NCBI GenBank assembly: GCA_049999765.1
Contig: JBNGIQ010002329.1
Location: 1-22,179 of the forward strand
Direction: 5' to 3'
Source of the DNA: Phaeoceros laevis
Taxonomy: Eukaryota > Anthocerotophyta > Anthocerotopsida > Notothyladales
Length of the DNA stretch: 22,179 bases
Shown here: in pieces, positions 1 through 9,531 of the stretch
Layout of the letters: each line of letters opens with the position of its first letter
How positions within the stretch are numbered: position 1 is the stretch's first letter
Translations under genes and position numbers: made by a program
Notes under the pieces: generated by a model
Seen by the model: the letters and a program-made list of their open reading frames with translations, nothing else
What the model was told of the DNA's origin: nothing
The model's database searches: none

Positions 1-584
1 CTTGCTAATGCGACCTACCCCGCCCCTCCGTGTAGTGCATTTCGCTAGGAGAAGTGGGGGCTCGGGTGCTGCGAGTGTTTGAAGGAGGCGCAGACGTCGC
101 TGCTTTGTCGTTATGTTTGGCCTTGGGGGCCCTTTCTGACCGGCTTGCTTGCACGAATTTCATTGGGCGTGGTTGACTGTTTGTGAAGCGCATGTTTTTT
201 CTGTTGTTTGAGGATGTAGGCAGGCAGTGTTGTTCGTGACTTCCCAGCGAATCAAAGCCAACCTTGTAGGTGTCATGGGAGGTGTAAAACCTCCTTTGAC
301 CCCTCCAGTGGAAAGGCACAGTGTCCGGCTGAATTGTGCAGGAAGCTAGCTATGCTATAGCCTTGCTACCTGTGTGGTTTGCTAATCGTTCTCTTTTGCC
401 TGATTCCACTGTGTGCAGTGAGCTCATGCGGGGACGCAGTTTTTTGGTTGACTTTTGATGACGGAGTAATCGCGCCGGCGAGCTAAGTCCCTGCAGTTGC
501 GTCTTCGCTGTAGGAATCGGTTGGGAGATTCATTATGGCTTCTTTCCCGTCCAGTTCGTGTTGTGCCGTGTGGGGCAGCGTTAG
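1..584. other. Upstream region, no gene recognised
   Basis: No recognisable protein is encoded here. A 104-codon minus-strand frame at 5-319 has a skewed composition and no family features, so I do not call it. The stretch precedes the leader of the plus-strand F-box gene and probably holds its promoter and first leader exon. I could not place a TATA box or transcription start. Confidence 0.4.
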
Positions 585-1169
585 ATGAGAGGCCCCGACG
601 TGTTTTGCTATAATTCTTACAGTGAGCCAGGCAAGTATGGATCAGAGAGAACGATAGTGCTGGATCTCAGTGAGGCTGCGGTAAACGGTTGGACTGTGGG
701 CCACAAGGACGTGGAAGGTTGCTGCTTCCAGCATAATCTGGAAAGGAGGTTTCAGGAGGTAGTGTTTCAGGTCGAAGCATGGCAGTCGAGTGCAGCACGT
801 GAGGAGAGTACCATTGTGCAGGAAGGTTTTCTGACCATCCAGAGGACTTATCCTGTTCTCTCTTTCGTAAGTGGCGAGAAAATTTTGAGGATTCTTGATT
901 TTTCTTTCTGGCGAGAAACGTTTGAGGAGCTGCAGAATCTGTCCTCAAGGCAAGACCAGCTTGTCTACTGTTTTGATTTTCTGGAGAGAGAGATTAGGGC
1001 AGGGTACAATTTGCTCTGCTCAAACTCTCTTGCTGAGGGGGCATTGGGGAGAGAGGCAGGATGGCAGATGAAGAGGGATAGGTCTAAGATTTTGGTTGCT
1101 CCTGTGGAACCTGTGCTTATTAGCGTTCCCCAGGAAAACGGAGGCATCAACGTTTGGGTCAAGAAGTGA
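585..1169 (+). CDS. 194-codon open frame in the F-box gene leader; upstream ORF or alternative first exon
   Basis: An ATG-to-TGA frame of 194 codons lies on the same strand, 257 bases before the F-box/kelch start. The protein is not recognised; it has no obvious signal peptide, membrane segment or repeat. A possible splice donor (GTGAGAG) overlaps its last codon, so the exon could end at 1165. Possible acceptors end at 1404 and 1410. Joining 1165 to either 1405 or 1411 keeps the reading frame open into the F-box protein. The frame could be an alternative N-terminal exon, a translated upstream ORF, or chance. Composition alone does not decide. Confidence 0.25.
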   Translation: MRGPDVFCYNSYSEPGKYGSERTIVLDLSEAAVNGWTVGHKDVEGCCFQHNLERRFQEVVFQVEAWQSSAAREESTIVQEGFLTIQRTYPVLSFVSGEKILRILDFSFWRETFEELQNLSSRQDQLVYCFDFLEREIRAGYNLLCSNSLAEGALGREAGWQMKRDRSKILVAPVEPVLISVPQENGGINVWVKK

Positions 1170-1426
1170 GAGGTTCAGAGTGCAAGGGGCTTGCATTGCT
1201 TGCCCAGTGTCACAAGGCTGGAGTCCACATCAGGTTATTCTCCAGCAGTGGTAGTGTGGGTTGCAAGTGTGGCAGAATCTTACCGACCAGGGCATAGTGG
1301 AGGGATACATCCGGAGGACGTCTCTGCTTGGAGCTTTGGATAACCGGTAATTGTGTTAACTAAGGGTCCTGCACACCTGCTGTGGATCCTTGGGACCCCA
1401 ACAGTCTCAGCTCCCTCACGGTGAGA

Positions 1427-2719
1427 ATGCCCAAACATGGGGTTTTCATGAAATGGACGAGGCAGATTCCCAGCATTGAGTTTTTTTGGTCGAGTCAGCC
1501 TTTTGCCAGCAGCAGTGGCAGCCGGAGCAACCACAGTCCGTCAATGGTGCCCACCTCTGAGGCACAGGCTATCACTTCTATGAGCTCCCTATCGATCGAG
1601 GATATGGATGAAGAGGTCATGGATGAGAAGCTTTGGTCAAACTTGCCACCCGAGCTTGTTGAGAAGGTTGTTTCCCGGCTGCCTATACCAGTCATCTTTC
1701 GCTTGCGGGTTGTTTGCAAAAAGTGGAACGGGCTTGTTTCCTCTGCAAGGTTTGTAGCTCTTCGAGCAGATGTGCCATGTGCGACTCCTTGGTTCATATT
1801 ATGTACTCATGTGGCACGTAGTATGCCTGTGTACAATCAGTCAGCAGGAAAATGGCACTGCCTTCCGATTCCATCTGATGCACCTGCCACAGGTGTTATT
1901 GCAGCTTCTGTCAGTCTGCTTTGTTTTGGGGATCAAATTGGGGAGTGCTCCACTCTCACTGTCTGCAACCCGGTCACCAAGGTTCTCAGGGAACTGCCAT
2001 GCATGCCCACCATCCGCCTGATTCATAAGGTTGGAATGGTGGCAGACCCTACCACCAAAGGCTACCACATTGTTGTGGTTGGGGAAAGCGTGATGGAAGG
2101 AGATCAGTATGCTCCAGATCATGTGTATGACCTTATATCAGAGGTGTACGACAGCAGAAGGAATTCTTGGACAGCTGGAGGAGTTCCTCTTGAGACTGCA
2201 AAGTTTGGAACAGATCCAGGAGCTTGGAAGAATGGGATCTTTTATTGCATTACAGAGATGCCTTATGGGGTTGTGTTTTATGATCTTGCCAGAGCTGCTT
2301 GGCGTGAACTCATTGCTCCCATGCCGGCAAATCTGGGTTCTCCTGCTCTGGCAGAGTTTCGAGGGCGTTTGCTGATGGTGGGCAAGGTGTTGGATGCAAC
2401 CGCTGGTTCACCAAGGTCTCAGAGTATTGTTATTTGGGAACTCATGGAGCAGCAGCGAGAGTGGGTTGAAGTCACTCGAGTGCCTTCCTCCATCACTTCA
2501 GAGTTTTTCGACAGTGTTTCATCCTTCAGGACGCACTTTGTCTGTGCAGTGTTCGGGAGCCACATCTGTCTCACGACATACCAGAGCCCTCATTGCCTGG
2601 TATATGACATCGACAGGAGGCTGTGGCAGTGGTTGCCTACAGACCCTCTGTTCCCTCGTTTCAGAGATGGCCATTTGATGGGGTTTGGTATCGAGCCACG
2701 TTTGGATTGGACGCCCTAA
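1427..2719 (+). CDS. F-box/kelch-repeat protein, likely SCF E3 ligase substrate receptor
   Basis: The protein is 430 residues from the ATG at 1427. The frame is open upstream to 1364 but contains no earlier ATG. An F-box lies at about residues 69-111 (LWSNLPPELVEKVVSRLP, then FRLRVVCKKWNGLV). The rest is a kelch/beta-propeller-like region of repeated blades, each with a hydrophobic strand and a late Trp, for example VYDSRRNSWTAGG, VFYDLARAAWREL and YDIDRRLWQWLP. In this family the F-box binds SKP1 in an SCF ubiquitin ligase and the propeller selects substrates, in cytosol or nucleus. The length and layout fit the plant group that includes Arabidopsis At5g15710, but the exact orthologue and substrate cannot be told from sequence. 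The gene is uninterrupted here, with probable introns only in the leader. Confidence 0.9.
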   Translation: MPKHGVFMKWTRQIPSIEFFWSSQPFASSSGSRSNHSPSMVPTSEAQAITSMSSLSIEDMDEEVMDEKLWSNLPPELVEKVVSRLPIPVIFRLRVVCKKWNGLVSSARFVALRADVPCATPWFILCTHVARSMPVYNQSAGKWHCLPIPSDAPATGVIAASVSLLCFGDQIGECSTLTVCNPVTKVLRELPCMPTIRLIHKVGMVADPTTKGYHIVVVGESVMEGDQYAPDHVYDLISEVYDSRRNSWTAGGVPLETAKFGTDPGAWKNGIFYCITEMPYGVVFYDLARAAWRELIAPMPANLGSPALAEFRGRLLMVGKVLDATAGSPRSQSIVIWELMEQQREWVEVTRVPSSITSEFFDSVSSFRTHFVCAVFGSHICLTTYQSPHCLVYDIDRRLWQWLPTDPLFPRFRDGHLMGFGIEPRLDWTP

Positions 2720-4436
2720 GGGAGGGAAGGGGCTAGCCATAAAGCAGGAGAGCTTGATGGTGGTACAGGAGGTAGGAGTGGATGACTGCCCTGTTTGGTA
2801 TGCTGGGCCAGTTTGCGAATAACAACAGGACCTGATGTCATTGTATGGCATCTCCATTGATTGGTCTGTTCGGTAACAGGGGGTCCACAAACTGTCGAAG
2901 GAGTTGTAGCTGTTGCTTTTGAGGATGTGGTCCCCTCCTCACGTACCTCGGTGTTTCGTTGTTTGACATGGGCCTTTCAAGGTTGCGGGTTGTTGGCAGG
3001 TTCTTGGAAGGACCTTGTGGATTCGGTGTTGGAGAAGTTTTTGTGCATTGACAGTCACTTGGCGTTTATTGACTTGTGTTTTACGTAGCCAGCTTTGTAT
3101 ACGTTTCAGCTTTGTGAGGACGAGTTTCAGAATGTTGCTGCCAAGACGTGTCGATATCTCTTGGTAGCTGTTTCTAACTCGCAGCAGTGAAGGACTCTGC
3201 GCTGTGGGACATCATCCTCGGCTTTCGTGCTCTCTGGGGTTCTGCGGTCGAGCCCAGACTGTTGAATTGCTTTCTAGTCTAGAGTGAAACACCAGGTTGA
3301 AAAACTAGAAGTGAGCACGCGCAACTGAGTGCGTTACCTCAGACAATTTTTTATTGCCGTAAATTTTGAAGTTCCACTAGCCGTCAAACCTGTTAGGATG
3401 GTGCCGTTGTCAGGAAAGACTTCGCTCCACTTTCACTTCCTAAAAACCAGACAAAACTGAAGGGCGGCCTACCTGTACTACAAGTGCCCTGCGAAGCTGT
3501 CGGAGCCGGAAGTTCTATGACTCAAATCTTGTTCAGGGGTTCTGGGAAGGTAATCCCAGCATATAATGCCATACATCCTTATAGCTATGGTAGGTCAATC
3601 ATAGTCTAAGTTTAGAAATGCTAGGAGTTTGATATACAAAGTGTACTTGGTGTCTAAAATATTGATGTGGTATTTACTTAGGTATATACACCACACTCTG
3701 TAAAAGAGAGATGCTTGTTTGTAAAGGGATTTTGTTACTTTTGTACAAAAGCCACAACAAAATGGGCATTTCCAATGCTTTATAACGGAAAACCGTATTT
3801 TTTCTAGAGGAATCAATATCTACTTGATTTGAAAAGTTCCTTAATTCTCATATTTCTGCAAAATAGCATTGGAAAGTGCCACATAGCATGCAATCAACGG
3901 ATACAGTAACTAGAAGCCGGCTTCGGACCGAAGCCACAATATGTAAGGTCAAATGTCCCGCATTGCTGATGTGGTGTGAACGCAGCCTTACATTGTTGTT
4001 TTGCTTTGAAGTGGTTATTTTTATCAAACTATGTAAGCAGTAGTTAATTAGAAATACGGATTTAGTAGAGCACTTCTTATCCACTATCCACTGAACCGCA
4101 AAGACATTTAACCAAGTTGCAATAACAATTTTTCCATTTTATTGGATGTAGTGAGTCTAGTGACTCTGTATTCACTTACTAGCGCTTAAAGTTTACAATA
4201 TTTGACAACAATATTTGACAAAGAGCTAATGCATCTTATAATCTATACCAGTAACTCTATTGCAACTAGAGTAAAGCGGTCTAACACAATGGCAAATGGA
4301 TCTAGTTTGGGCTTGAAAACCTCCCGAAACTCTCACTAGACACATAAGCCTCAATTGTGAAGCACTTATAGAGGTTTTTTCACTTGCAAATGATTCTCGT
4401 GACGAACATGCATATACCGTGATGCACCTAGTTACT
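2720..4436. other. F-box 3' flank and AT-rich intergenic DNA
   Basis: The first few hundred bases after the F-box stop are probably its 3' UTR; a 75-codon frame at 2861-3088 has no recognisable features. From about 3300 the sequence becomes clearly AT-rich and no plausible coding region is seen on either strand. The right end includes the 3' flank of the minus-strand FAS1 gene. Confidence 0.5.
4138..4143 (-). terminator. Candidate polyadenylation signal of the FAS1 gene
   Basis: AATAAA reads on the minus strand about 295 bases beyond the FAS1 stop codon, which fits a plant 3' UTR. The call rests on motif and position only. Confidence 0.3.
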
Positions 4437-5000
4437 CTAGGCTTTCAACACACCAGGAATGAGGACAGCATCGAGACCATAGACGGCGGTAGAACCATCA
4501 TTGCGAATAAGTGCATGCACTAAGGCTTTTACAACCCCGGTTTGAATGATCACTGCACCTCCCGGGTTCTTGGCACTGATGAAGAAACTGAGGTCTGCTA
4601 CTGTCTTTTCAATAGAGCTAATTTGGAGGAGCTCATGCTTGGGAATATATCGTCCTACAACGTGGTAGGTCAATACTAGCTTCACTTGCTCCTGGGTAAG
4701 GGTATTCAATGTGCTTTCGACTTTGGCGAAAGCATCATCGGTTGGTGCAAATAGAGTGACCCCAAATGCAGCAAGTTTTTCCACCGCGACTTCAAGCCCA
4801 GTTTTCTCGAGCAAGCTAATCAAAGTGTTGTAGCGACCCGCAGCAACAAGATACTGCTTAAACGCAGGTCCATCGCTATGGGAGTGCTTCCAAATGTCTT
4901 GCACTTGAGCCGAGTTGCTGTTGTCTGCAGCTGACGTCACAGCGATGCTGAAAAGCAGTGTTGCAACGAAAAGCACTAGCTTCATAACTGACGATGCCAT
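4437..5000 (-). CDS. Secreted single-domain fasciclin (FAS1) protein
   Basis: The chosen start gives 187 residues. A hydrophobic signal peptide (MASSVMKLVLFVATLLFSIA) probably ends near residue 25. One FAS1 domain covers about residues 53-185, with the H1 motif LFAPTDDAF at 83-91, the YH motif YHVV at 112-115 and the closing strand VYGLDAVLIP. FAS1 domains mediate adhesion and cell-wall interactions, so the product is probably apoplastic. Unlike typical fasciclin-like arabinogalactan proteins it has no Pro/Ala/Ser-rich stretch and no C-terminal GPI-type hydrophobic tail. An earlier in-frame ATG at 5036 exists. I prefer 5000 because its ATG has good context (aacATGGC) and a splice-acceptor-like TTGTTTGCAG lies just before it, suggesting a leader intron. 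Confidence 0.9.
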   Translation of the reverse strand: MASSVMKLVLFVATLLFSIAVTSAADNSNSAQVQDIWKHSHSDGPAFKQYLVAAGRYNTLISLLEKTGLEVAVEKLAAFGVTLFAPTDDAFAKVESTLNTLTQEQVKLVLTYHVVGRYIPKHELLQISSIEKTVADLSFFISAKNPGGAVIIQTGVVKALVHALIRNDGSTAVYGLDAVLIPGVLKA

Positions 5001-5813
5001 GTTGACCAACTGCAAACAACCAAGCAAGAACCTCATCAGAGTTCAAAGCGGTAGAATCAAATGAACAAAAAGCAGGATGTCATATTTGAGCAATTGAAGT
5101 AAATTTTTCTCAATTGGAGTACTATGACTACGCATTTGTAAGCTTAAGCTTGCTTTAGTTCCATCTAGCTAGTGGACACCATAAAAGTTGCATACCAACG
5201 AATGTACCAGAGCAGTGGTTGACAAGTGAATGATCACAATGTTCCATGATTTACATACCGTGGAGTGAATTTATATTGGCATGTGACCGCTCAACTAATT
5301 GGGTTTCTCTAGAAGGAGCTAGATATGTCTTGTTATTTTATGGTTTTTTTGTAGGAAAAGCACCTCTAAGCTATTATCGAAAATTGAGAATTGATTCTCA
5401 AAAGCAAAGAGCATCAAGCCTTTCATACAGTAAACTGACTTTTTATGCACAATTAGATATTTAGATACATTCCCCATCCGGTGTGTACTTCTTCTATGAG
5501 GAGGGCGTGTGCGCCCCCCCCCTACTTCTACTACTTCTATCATCGATGAACCAAAAAAATTCATGAAATCATGATTCCTACTTTTAAGTTTCCGGACTAG
5601 AAAAAAACATGGGCATACAAAAGTAGTACTTATGCAAAAAAGAAAATATATTCCTTCTGGGTGAATATGTGCGGGGCCTCTAGGGCAAAACTCCCAGCAT
5701 CCGATTGGGTACTTTGAAGTGAGGTCTCGTTTGCTGGACTCAAATGAACCATGCGTTACATGTTTGATACTACATGGGCTTTACTAGCCCTTCTGATTTT
5801 CATGTTTGCACGT

Positions 5814-5840
5814 CTTTCTTTCTCTCTCTCTCTCTCTCTT
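5814..5840. repeat. CT-dinucleotide microsatellite
   Basis: A run of alternating C and T follows TTTCTTTC. It is a simple-sequence tract with no adjoining gene. Confidence 0.8.
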
Positions 5841-6216
5841 TGGCAAAAAAATGGGCATGACATGGTACGACAGTTCGCCCCCTTTTAGGTATGCTTAATT
5901 CCTATGCGAAGTCGACAAGGCGTACTCCATTACTACTAGCAAGTTTTTGCATCAAGCTTCATTTCTTAATTGCCTTGAATATTCTAGCAATAGTAGTAGT
6001 AGCTACCGTGATATCTATCTACTCCACATGGCAATCGAGCACGCCATCTGATTTATATTTCATATTTGTGTTGCATTAGTAAAATAGATTACCATTTATG
6101 TTGGGCAGGGAGCCACACCAACCTCATCTCTAGCAACACATACTCACAAGGGTTGTAGCTTAAGTAATTTTGATATATCCTGAGCAAGACTGTACAAAGT
6201 ACAATATACAATAATT

Positions 6217-6398
6217 CATTCATTGAATGGAGCTTTATATCTTGTACTATTGTTGTGCCTCAATTAGAATTCTCCTAGTGGTGGACTGAGCCTTCCTACC
6301 TTCCTTGGTCATTCATTGAACAAAGCTTTACATCTTGTACTATTGTTGTGCCTCAATTAGAATTCTCCTAGTGGTGGACTAAGCCTTCCTTCCTTGGT
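6217..6398. repeat. Tandem duplication, units of 93 and 89 bp
   Basis: Unit 1 (6217-6309) and unit 2 (6310-6398) are directly adjacent. By eye they differ at five substitutions and one 4-bp indel. Both begin CATTCATTGAA and end CCTTGGT. No coding content is seen. It looks like a fairly recent local duplication. Confidence 0.9.
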
Positions 6399-6710
6399 CA
6401 TAGAAGAGCTCTTGGAATTTCATCCTAAGGTCTCAAATGTTTGAAATTTGAAGATCATGTGCTCTTCATTCTCAACCTCACTTGTACCACCTCTCATGCA
6501 TATCTTATCTATGTTCTTATTGTGCTCCACCTAGCACAATTTTGAAAAAATATTTATTTGCTCTTTGCAATTTGCAATGAAAATTGCAACCAAAGAGCTT
6601 AGAACAACAATGAAAAGAGCTGACAACATAACAAAATAACCCATGGCAATAAAGAAATATTAAAAAAGTGGCTTCTAACACTAGTCCCTTGTAAGCAATG
6701 TCTATGGCTG

Positions 6711-6738
6711 CAATCCGCAATCAGCAATCCGCAATCAG
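6711..6738. repeat. Perfect 14-bp tandem repeat, two copies
   Basis: CAATCCGCAATCAG occurs twice head to tail. It is short and probably arose by replication slippage. Confidence 0.85.
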
Positions 6739-6972
6739 CAATGTGTTGCCGTCCCAAAACTTTGGAAGTTCCTTGATGACGAGGAAGAAATGCATGTCCA
6801 TGGCGGGGAAGATTGCGCCTATGGGAAAGAATACCGAGGTCGAAAGGCCCAAAACACTAACAACCTCCTGTAATGGCGTCACACACACACCGCTTGGTCT
6901 ATGCTCTCATGATGTTGCCTCTGGTGCCTCTTGTTTTAGTTTGATTTGAAGGAGTTGCCAGTGATGGCAATT

Positions 6973-7019
6973 ATGGCAGCCCAAATGTCGATACGGCGTG
7001 GCCAGGGCGTTTCGCCACT
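6973..7019 (-). repeat. Dispersed repeat, copy 1
   Basis: On the minus strand this carries AGTGGCGAAAC, a 20-base spacer, then ACATTTGGGCTGCCAT. The same pair of blocks in the same order occurs on the plus strand at 12405-12461. The two copies are therefore in inverted orientation on either side of the gene-fragment region. Family unknown. Confidence 0.6.
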
Positions 7020-7595
7020 TTTTTCACTAGTAACGCCATCTTTTTCTAGCAATCTCCCACTTTCCAAGACAAAAGTCATGCAAACTCCTCCGGAACTTTG
7101 CGGAAGTTAATCTTTTTCTCGGTTCTCCCGTTCTTGACCCATATGTCCATTCACGACGAACCCCTAAGTTTGTGGAGGACGTGGAGCCACAAATCCTGAC
7201 GTGTATGTGACAGTCTGGTGCCTCTTCTACGTGGAACCAGTTCCCGGTCTCTCTGCAGGTCATCGGCACCAGGCGCATGGATGGATGGCAGACCTTAATT
7301 TCTGCATGTGTGAGAGAGGCTTGTCGTCCGACGGGCAGTCCCCCGACGGACAGGCCATCTAGGAGTTCCAGCAGGACAACTTCAAGGCGCGGAATACAGC
7401 CAGGGTAAGATGGAATGGCTGCTCAGAGCTGGATCGAATGGTTGCTCACAGCTGGGCCTGGGAGATCGGAGAACCTGAATTAGGCAGCTATGGGAACGAC
7501 GCGACTTTGGGCATGGCGCCTGGGAGTCGAGCATGAAGAACGTCAAGAAGATGAAGCGTAGCTGCTATGTAGCAACCGATTGCTCAATCCAAAAG
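7020..7595. other. Unassigned DNA left of the CACTA element
   Basis: An 83-codon minus-strand frame at 7027-7278 is the largest open frame, and I do not recognise it. The Argonaute-like remnant that ends at the right edge of the transposon might continue here on the minus strand. I found no convincing PIWI motif, so that continuation is not supported. Confidence 0.35.
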
Positions 7596-7598
7596 AGG
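7596..7598. repeat. Target site duplication AGG, left copy
   Basis: AGG directly precedes CACTACTAC and matches AGG directly after the right terminus at 9672-9674. Three-base target duplications are the rule for CACTA elements. Confidence 0.7.
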
Positions 7599-7614
7599 CA
7601 CTACTACAATTTTT
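7599..7614 (+). repeat. CACTA left terminal inverted repeat
   Basis: CACTACTACAATTTTT is identical over 16 bases to the reverse complement of 9656-9671. The seventeenth base differs (G against T). Confidence 0.85.
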
Positions 7615-7734
7615 GTGCGCGCACTGCGGCGGGGCGTGACTGGCCTGGGGGCGAGTGCGAGGGCGCGCGCTGCTGCTTCTTATGCCCAGTCCTGACATCT
7701 GGTGCTGTGCGCACGATGTTCCCTGCTTTCGCGA

Positions 7735-8160
7735 AAGGGAAGTTGTGCCAGGTCGGGATGCACGGAGCACAATTTTGCGAGTCGGATGGAGTGCTATCGT
7801 TGTGAGGTAGGCAAGACGGGCAGCGGTAGTCTCAGGCCCGGGGACTGGAATTGCCCTGCCTCTGCCTGCGGCGCACACAACTTTGCTAGCCGCAGCAGCT
7901 GCTACAAGTGCGGCGAGTACAAGGAGGAAGGCGCAGGCGGAGTCTCGGGTGCCCAGGGCTGGAGCCGGTCGTGGCCCTCGCAGCAACTACGGCTTTGGTG
8001 CTGGCGCTGGTGCTGGCGGGGGCCCTGGCCCTGGCCCTGCTGCTGGCAACTCCAGGCAAGGGTGGAAAGCTGGTGACTGCATTTGTGGCAGGTGCGTGCC
8101 TTGGTTACAATCTGGACAATGTGTGCATATCTTTGCCGCGGTGCTGCTTAAGTGCGAGTA
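7735..8160 (+). pseudogene. RanBP2-type zinc-finger protein fragment, frameshifted
   Basis: Two adjoining fingers read in one frame. Finger 1 is CARSGCTEHNFASRMECYRC; it lacks the usual Gly-Asp-Trp before its first Cys. Finger 2 is intact, with GDWNCPASACGAHNF followed by ASRSSCYKC, matching W-x-C-x4-C-x3-N-x6-C-x2-C. A Gly/Ala/Pro-rich linker and a damaged third finger start (GWKAGDCICGRC, with Trp replaced by Cys) read in a different frame, so a frameshift lies between them. Plant proteins of this family have fingers of this kind with Gly-rich linkers and bind RNA or protein partners. The damage and the position inside the transposon argue for a captured, non-functional piece. Confidence 0.75.
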
Positions 8161-8254
8161 GTGCGGGGGCTCATCTTTGTCGTTGGCTGTGGTGTCAGGA
8201 GGACTCGCCTGGAGAAGTCTGTTGCAGCCCAAGTCGAAGCAGAGAAAGGTCTCA

Positions 8255-8591
8255 ATGGCGCCTGTACCTCGCGTGATGTCCAAGCAGGGGCTTGGATTGA
8301 TGGGCCTGTCGGCCTTCTACAGCCCTCCCAAGCCGGAGCCGGAAGCCATTAAGCTCATCCACCACGCAGTGAATTTAGGGATCACAAATCTGGACACTTC
8401 GGACATCTACGGGCCCTTCACCAACGAAGTCCTTCTCGGGAAGGTAAGCGCGCTTGCTCTCGTCACTCTCACACCTCTGGTCTGCCAAATTGCTGCCAAT
8501 GCTGAGCCCTAGGGCAATTGCTGCTGCTTGTATCCTGAGGTGAGGGCTTCCGGTGCGGCAGGCTCTCAAGGGTATCCGAGACAATGTGCAG
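8255..8591 (+). pseudogene. Aldo/keto reductase 5' fragment, exon 1 and part of exon 2
   Basis: Exon 1 (8255-8443) begins at ATG and encodes a typical plant aldo/keto reductase N-terminus related to the perakine reductase / auxin-induced PCNT115 group: [20 protein letters not shown], then [26 protein letters not shown] holds the conserved Asp and catalytic Tyr of the family. It ends at a clean donor (AAG/GTAAGCG). After a 118-base intron, GCGGCAG/GCTCTC opens exon 2, which reads ALKGIRDNVQ in phase and then departs from the family and meets a TGA at once. About ten residues are missing between KQGL and GLGLMG. The piece lacks most of the barrel, including the catalytic Lys and His, so it cannot make an enzyme. 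Confidence 0.85.
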
Positions 8592-8601
8592 GTGGTCTCC
8601 T

Positions 8602-8650
8602 GAGAATGAGCATTATGTTAGTGTGATAGATCTGCTTGGGCGTATCCAGA
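8602..8650 (+). pseudogene. Short PPR-like fragment
   Basis: Directly after the broken reductase exon, the sequence reads ENEHYVSVIDLLGR. This resembles the EHYxxMVDLLGRAG segment near the C-terminus of plant PLS-class PPR proteins. It is only about 14 residues long and could be coincidence. If real, it is a further piece joined inside the CACTA element. Confidence 0.4.
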
Positions 8651-8797
8651 GGATACTTCACCATGGTAAGCTGGTTCTAGCACAGCCACAACCTTTCATA
8701 TCGCGGGGCGGTTTGCAGGGTTGTGTTTTGACTTTTCTCCTCGTGATGCCAGGTAGCAAAGGCTAACTTGTAATGGTTCTCCTTGCAATTCTGACAG

Positions 8798-9167
8798 GGC
8801 TTTCACCCCCTGACCAGGTACTGGCTGGTCCTGCTCTCAGCATATATGTGGTTGACACTGAAGAGGACTAGTGTAGTTCATATAATGAAGAGTACCGTGG
8901 CCCCGTCTATCAGGTGAGTCCTTCAAGTGACCTGTTTCTACTACTTCTACTACTCATGTAGAGTTTTACATAATGTCCATCGTATCCAGCTGATGCAACT
9001 TTCATTGAATGCAGGAAACGGCTCTGCTTGTTTTCCAATCGTCTAACGAGAGCATTTCAGATGTTCAACATGGTGCATCAGGGCCAGCATTGCAGCCTAG
9101 CCACGAAGCCAGATTTGATGCATTGCAAGGAATTTTTAGAAATTCTGAAATAAGATGTCCATTTAAG
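8798..9167 (+). pseudogene. Two exons of an unrecognised gene inside the CACTA element
   Basis: Exon A (about 8798-8913) follows the acceptor TTCTGACAG and ends at the strong donor CAG/GTGAGT. It reads GLSPPDQVLAGPALSIYVVD and ends NEEYRGPVYQ, with one in-frame TAG after TEED. Exon B (9015-9167) follows GAATGCAG, begins ETALLVFQSSNES, continues through LQPSHEARFDALQGIFRNSE, and ends at AAG/GTATTT. Phases match across the 101-base intron. Splice sites and shared phase make this convincing as former coding sequence, but I cannot name the family. Confidence 0.5.
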
Positions 9168-9310
9168 GTATTTAAAACATGTGTATTTCAGGTAATTAAA
9201 TTTATAAAGGCAAATTTGGGTAAGAATATAATAATAGAGTGGGTAAAAGCGGCCTCACATTTCGACCCCTCCACTGCTGACACGCGGGCAAATGGCCACC
9301 AATGGCCTCT

Positions 9311-9492
9311 CCACATGTCAAGTATATGCTTGCCGTGTGATTCCGATTTGCCTGGCTGCCGACACGCGTGCGTATTAAAATCAAATAAATGGCGGCACTT
9401 GGGGTCGCCACATGTTCAGTATATGCCTGCGTATTATCCGATTCCAAAGTACGATGGCAGGGGGTACGATGGCAGGGCGTACGAAGGCCTGT
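9311..9492. repeat. Local direct repeats within the CACTA element
   Basis: CCACATGT(C/T)(A/C)AGTATATGC occurs at 9311 and again at 9408. A 15-bp unit starting GTACGATGGCAGGG is repeated at 9449-9463 and 9464-9478, with a partial third copy at 9479. The stretch is non-coding in appearance and lies just inside the subterminal region. Confidence 0.6.
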
Positions 9493-9531
9493 ACTTCGGT
9501 GCAACGACCGGGACCGGGTGACCCCGGGATA

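Larger units (their letters stand above)
5040..6970. other. AT-rich intergenic DNA with small repeats
   Basis: No gene is recognised on either strand. Short frames at 5246-5464, 5891-6079 and 6517-6720 are low-complexity AT-rich translations without family features. The stretch contains a CT-dinucleotide tract near 5815-5840, a C run near 5513-5522, a roughly 90-bp tandem duplication at 6217-6398 and a 14-bp tandem repeat at 6711-6738. Confidence 0.5.

Noticed and set aside
5-319. 104-codon minus-strand frame at the left edge
   Set aside because: No domain, odd composition, and an upstream position consistent with leader or promoter of the F-box gene.
1382-1384. GTG as the F-box protein start
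   Set aside because: A GTG start is implausible for a nuclear plant gene. The first in-frame ATG is at 1427, and residues before it may be leader or the end of a leader intron.
7027-7278. 83-codon minus-strand frame, considered as a continuation of the Argonaute relic across the transposon
   Set aside because: No PIWI motif or catalytic residues could be matched.
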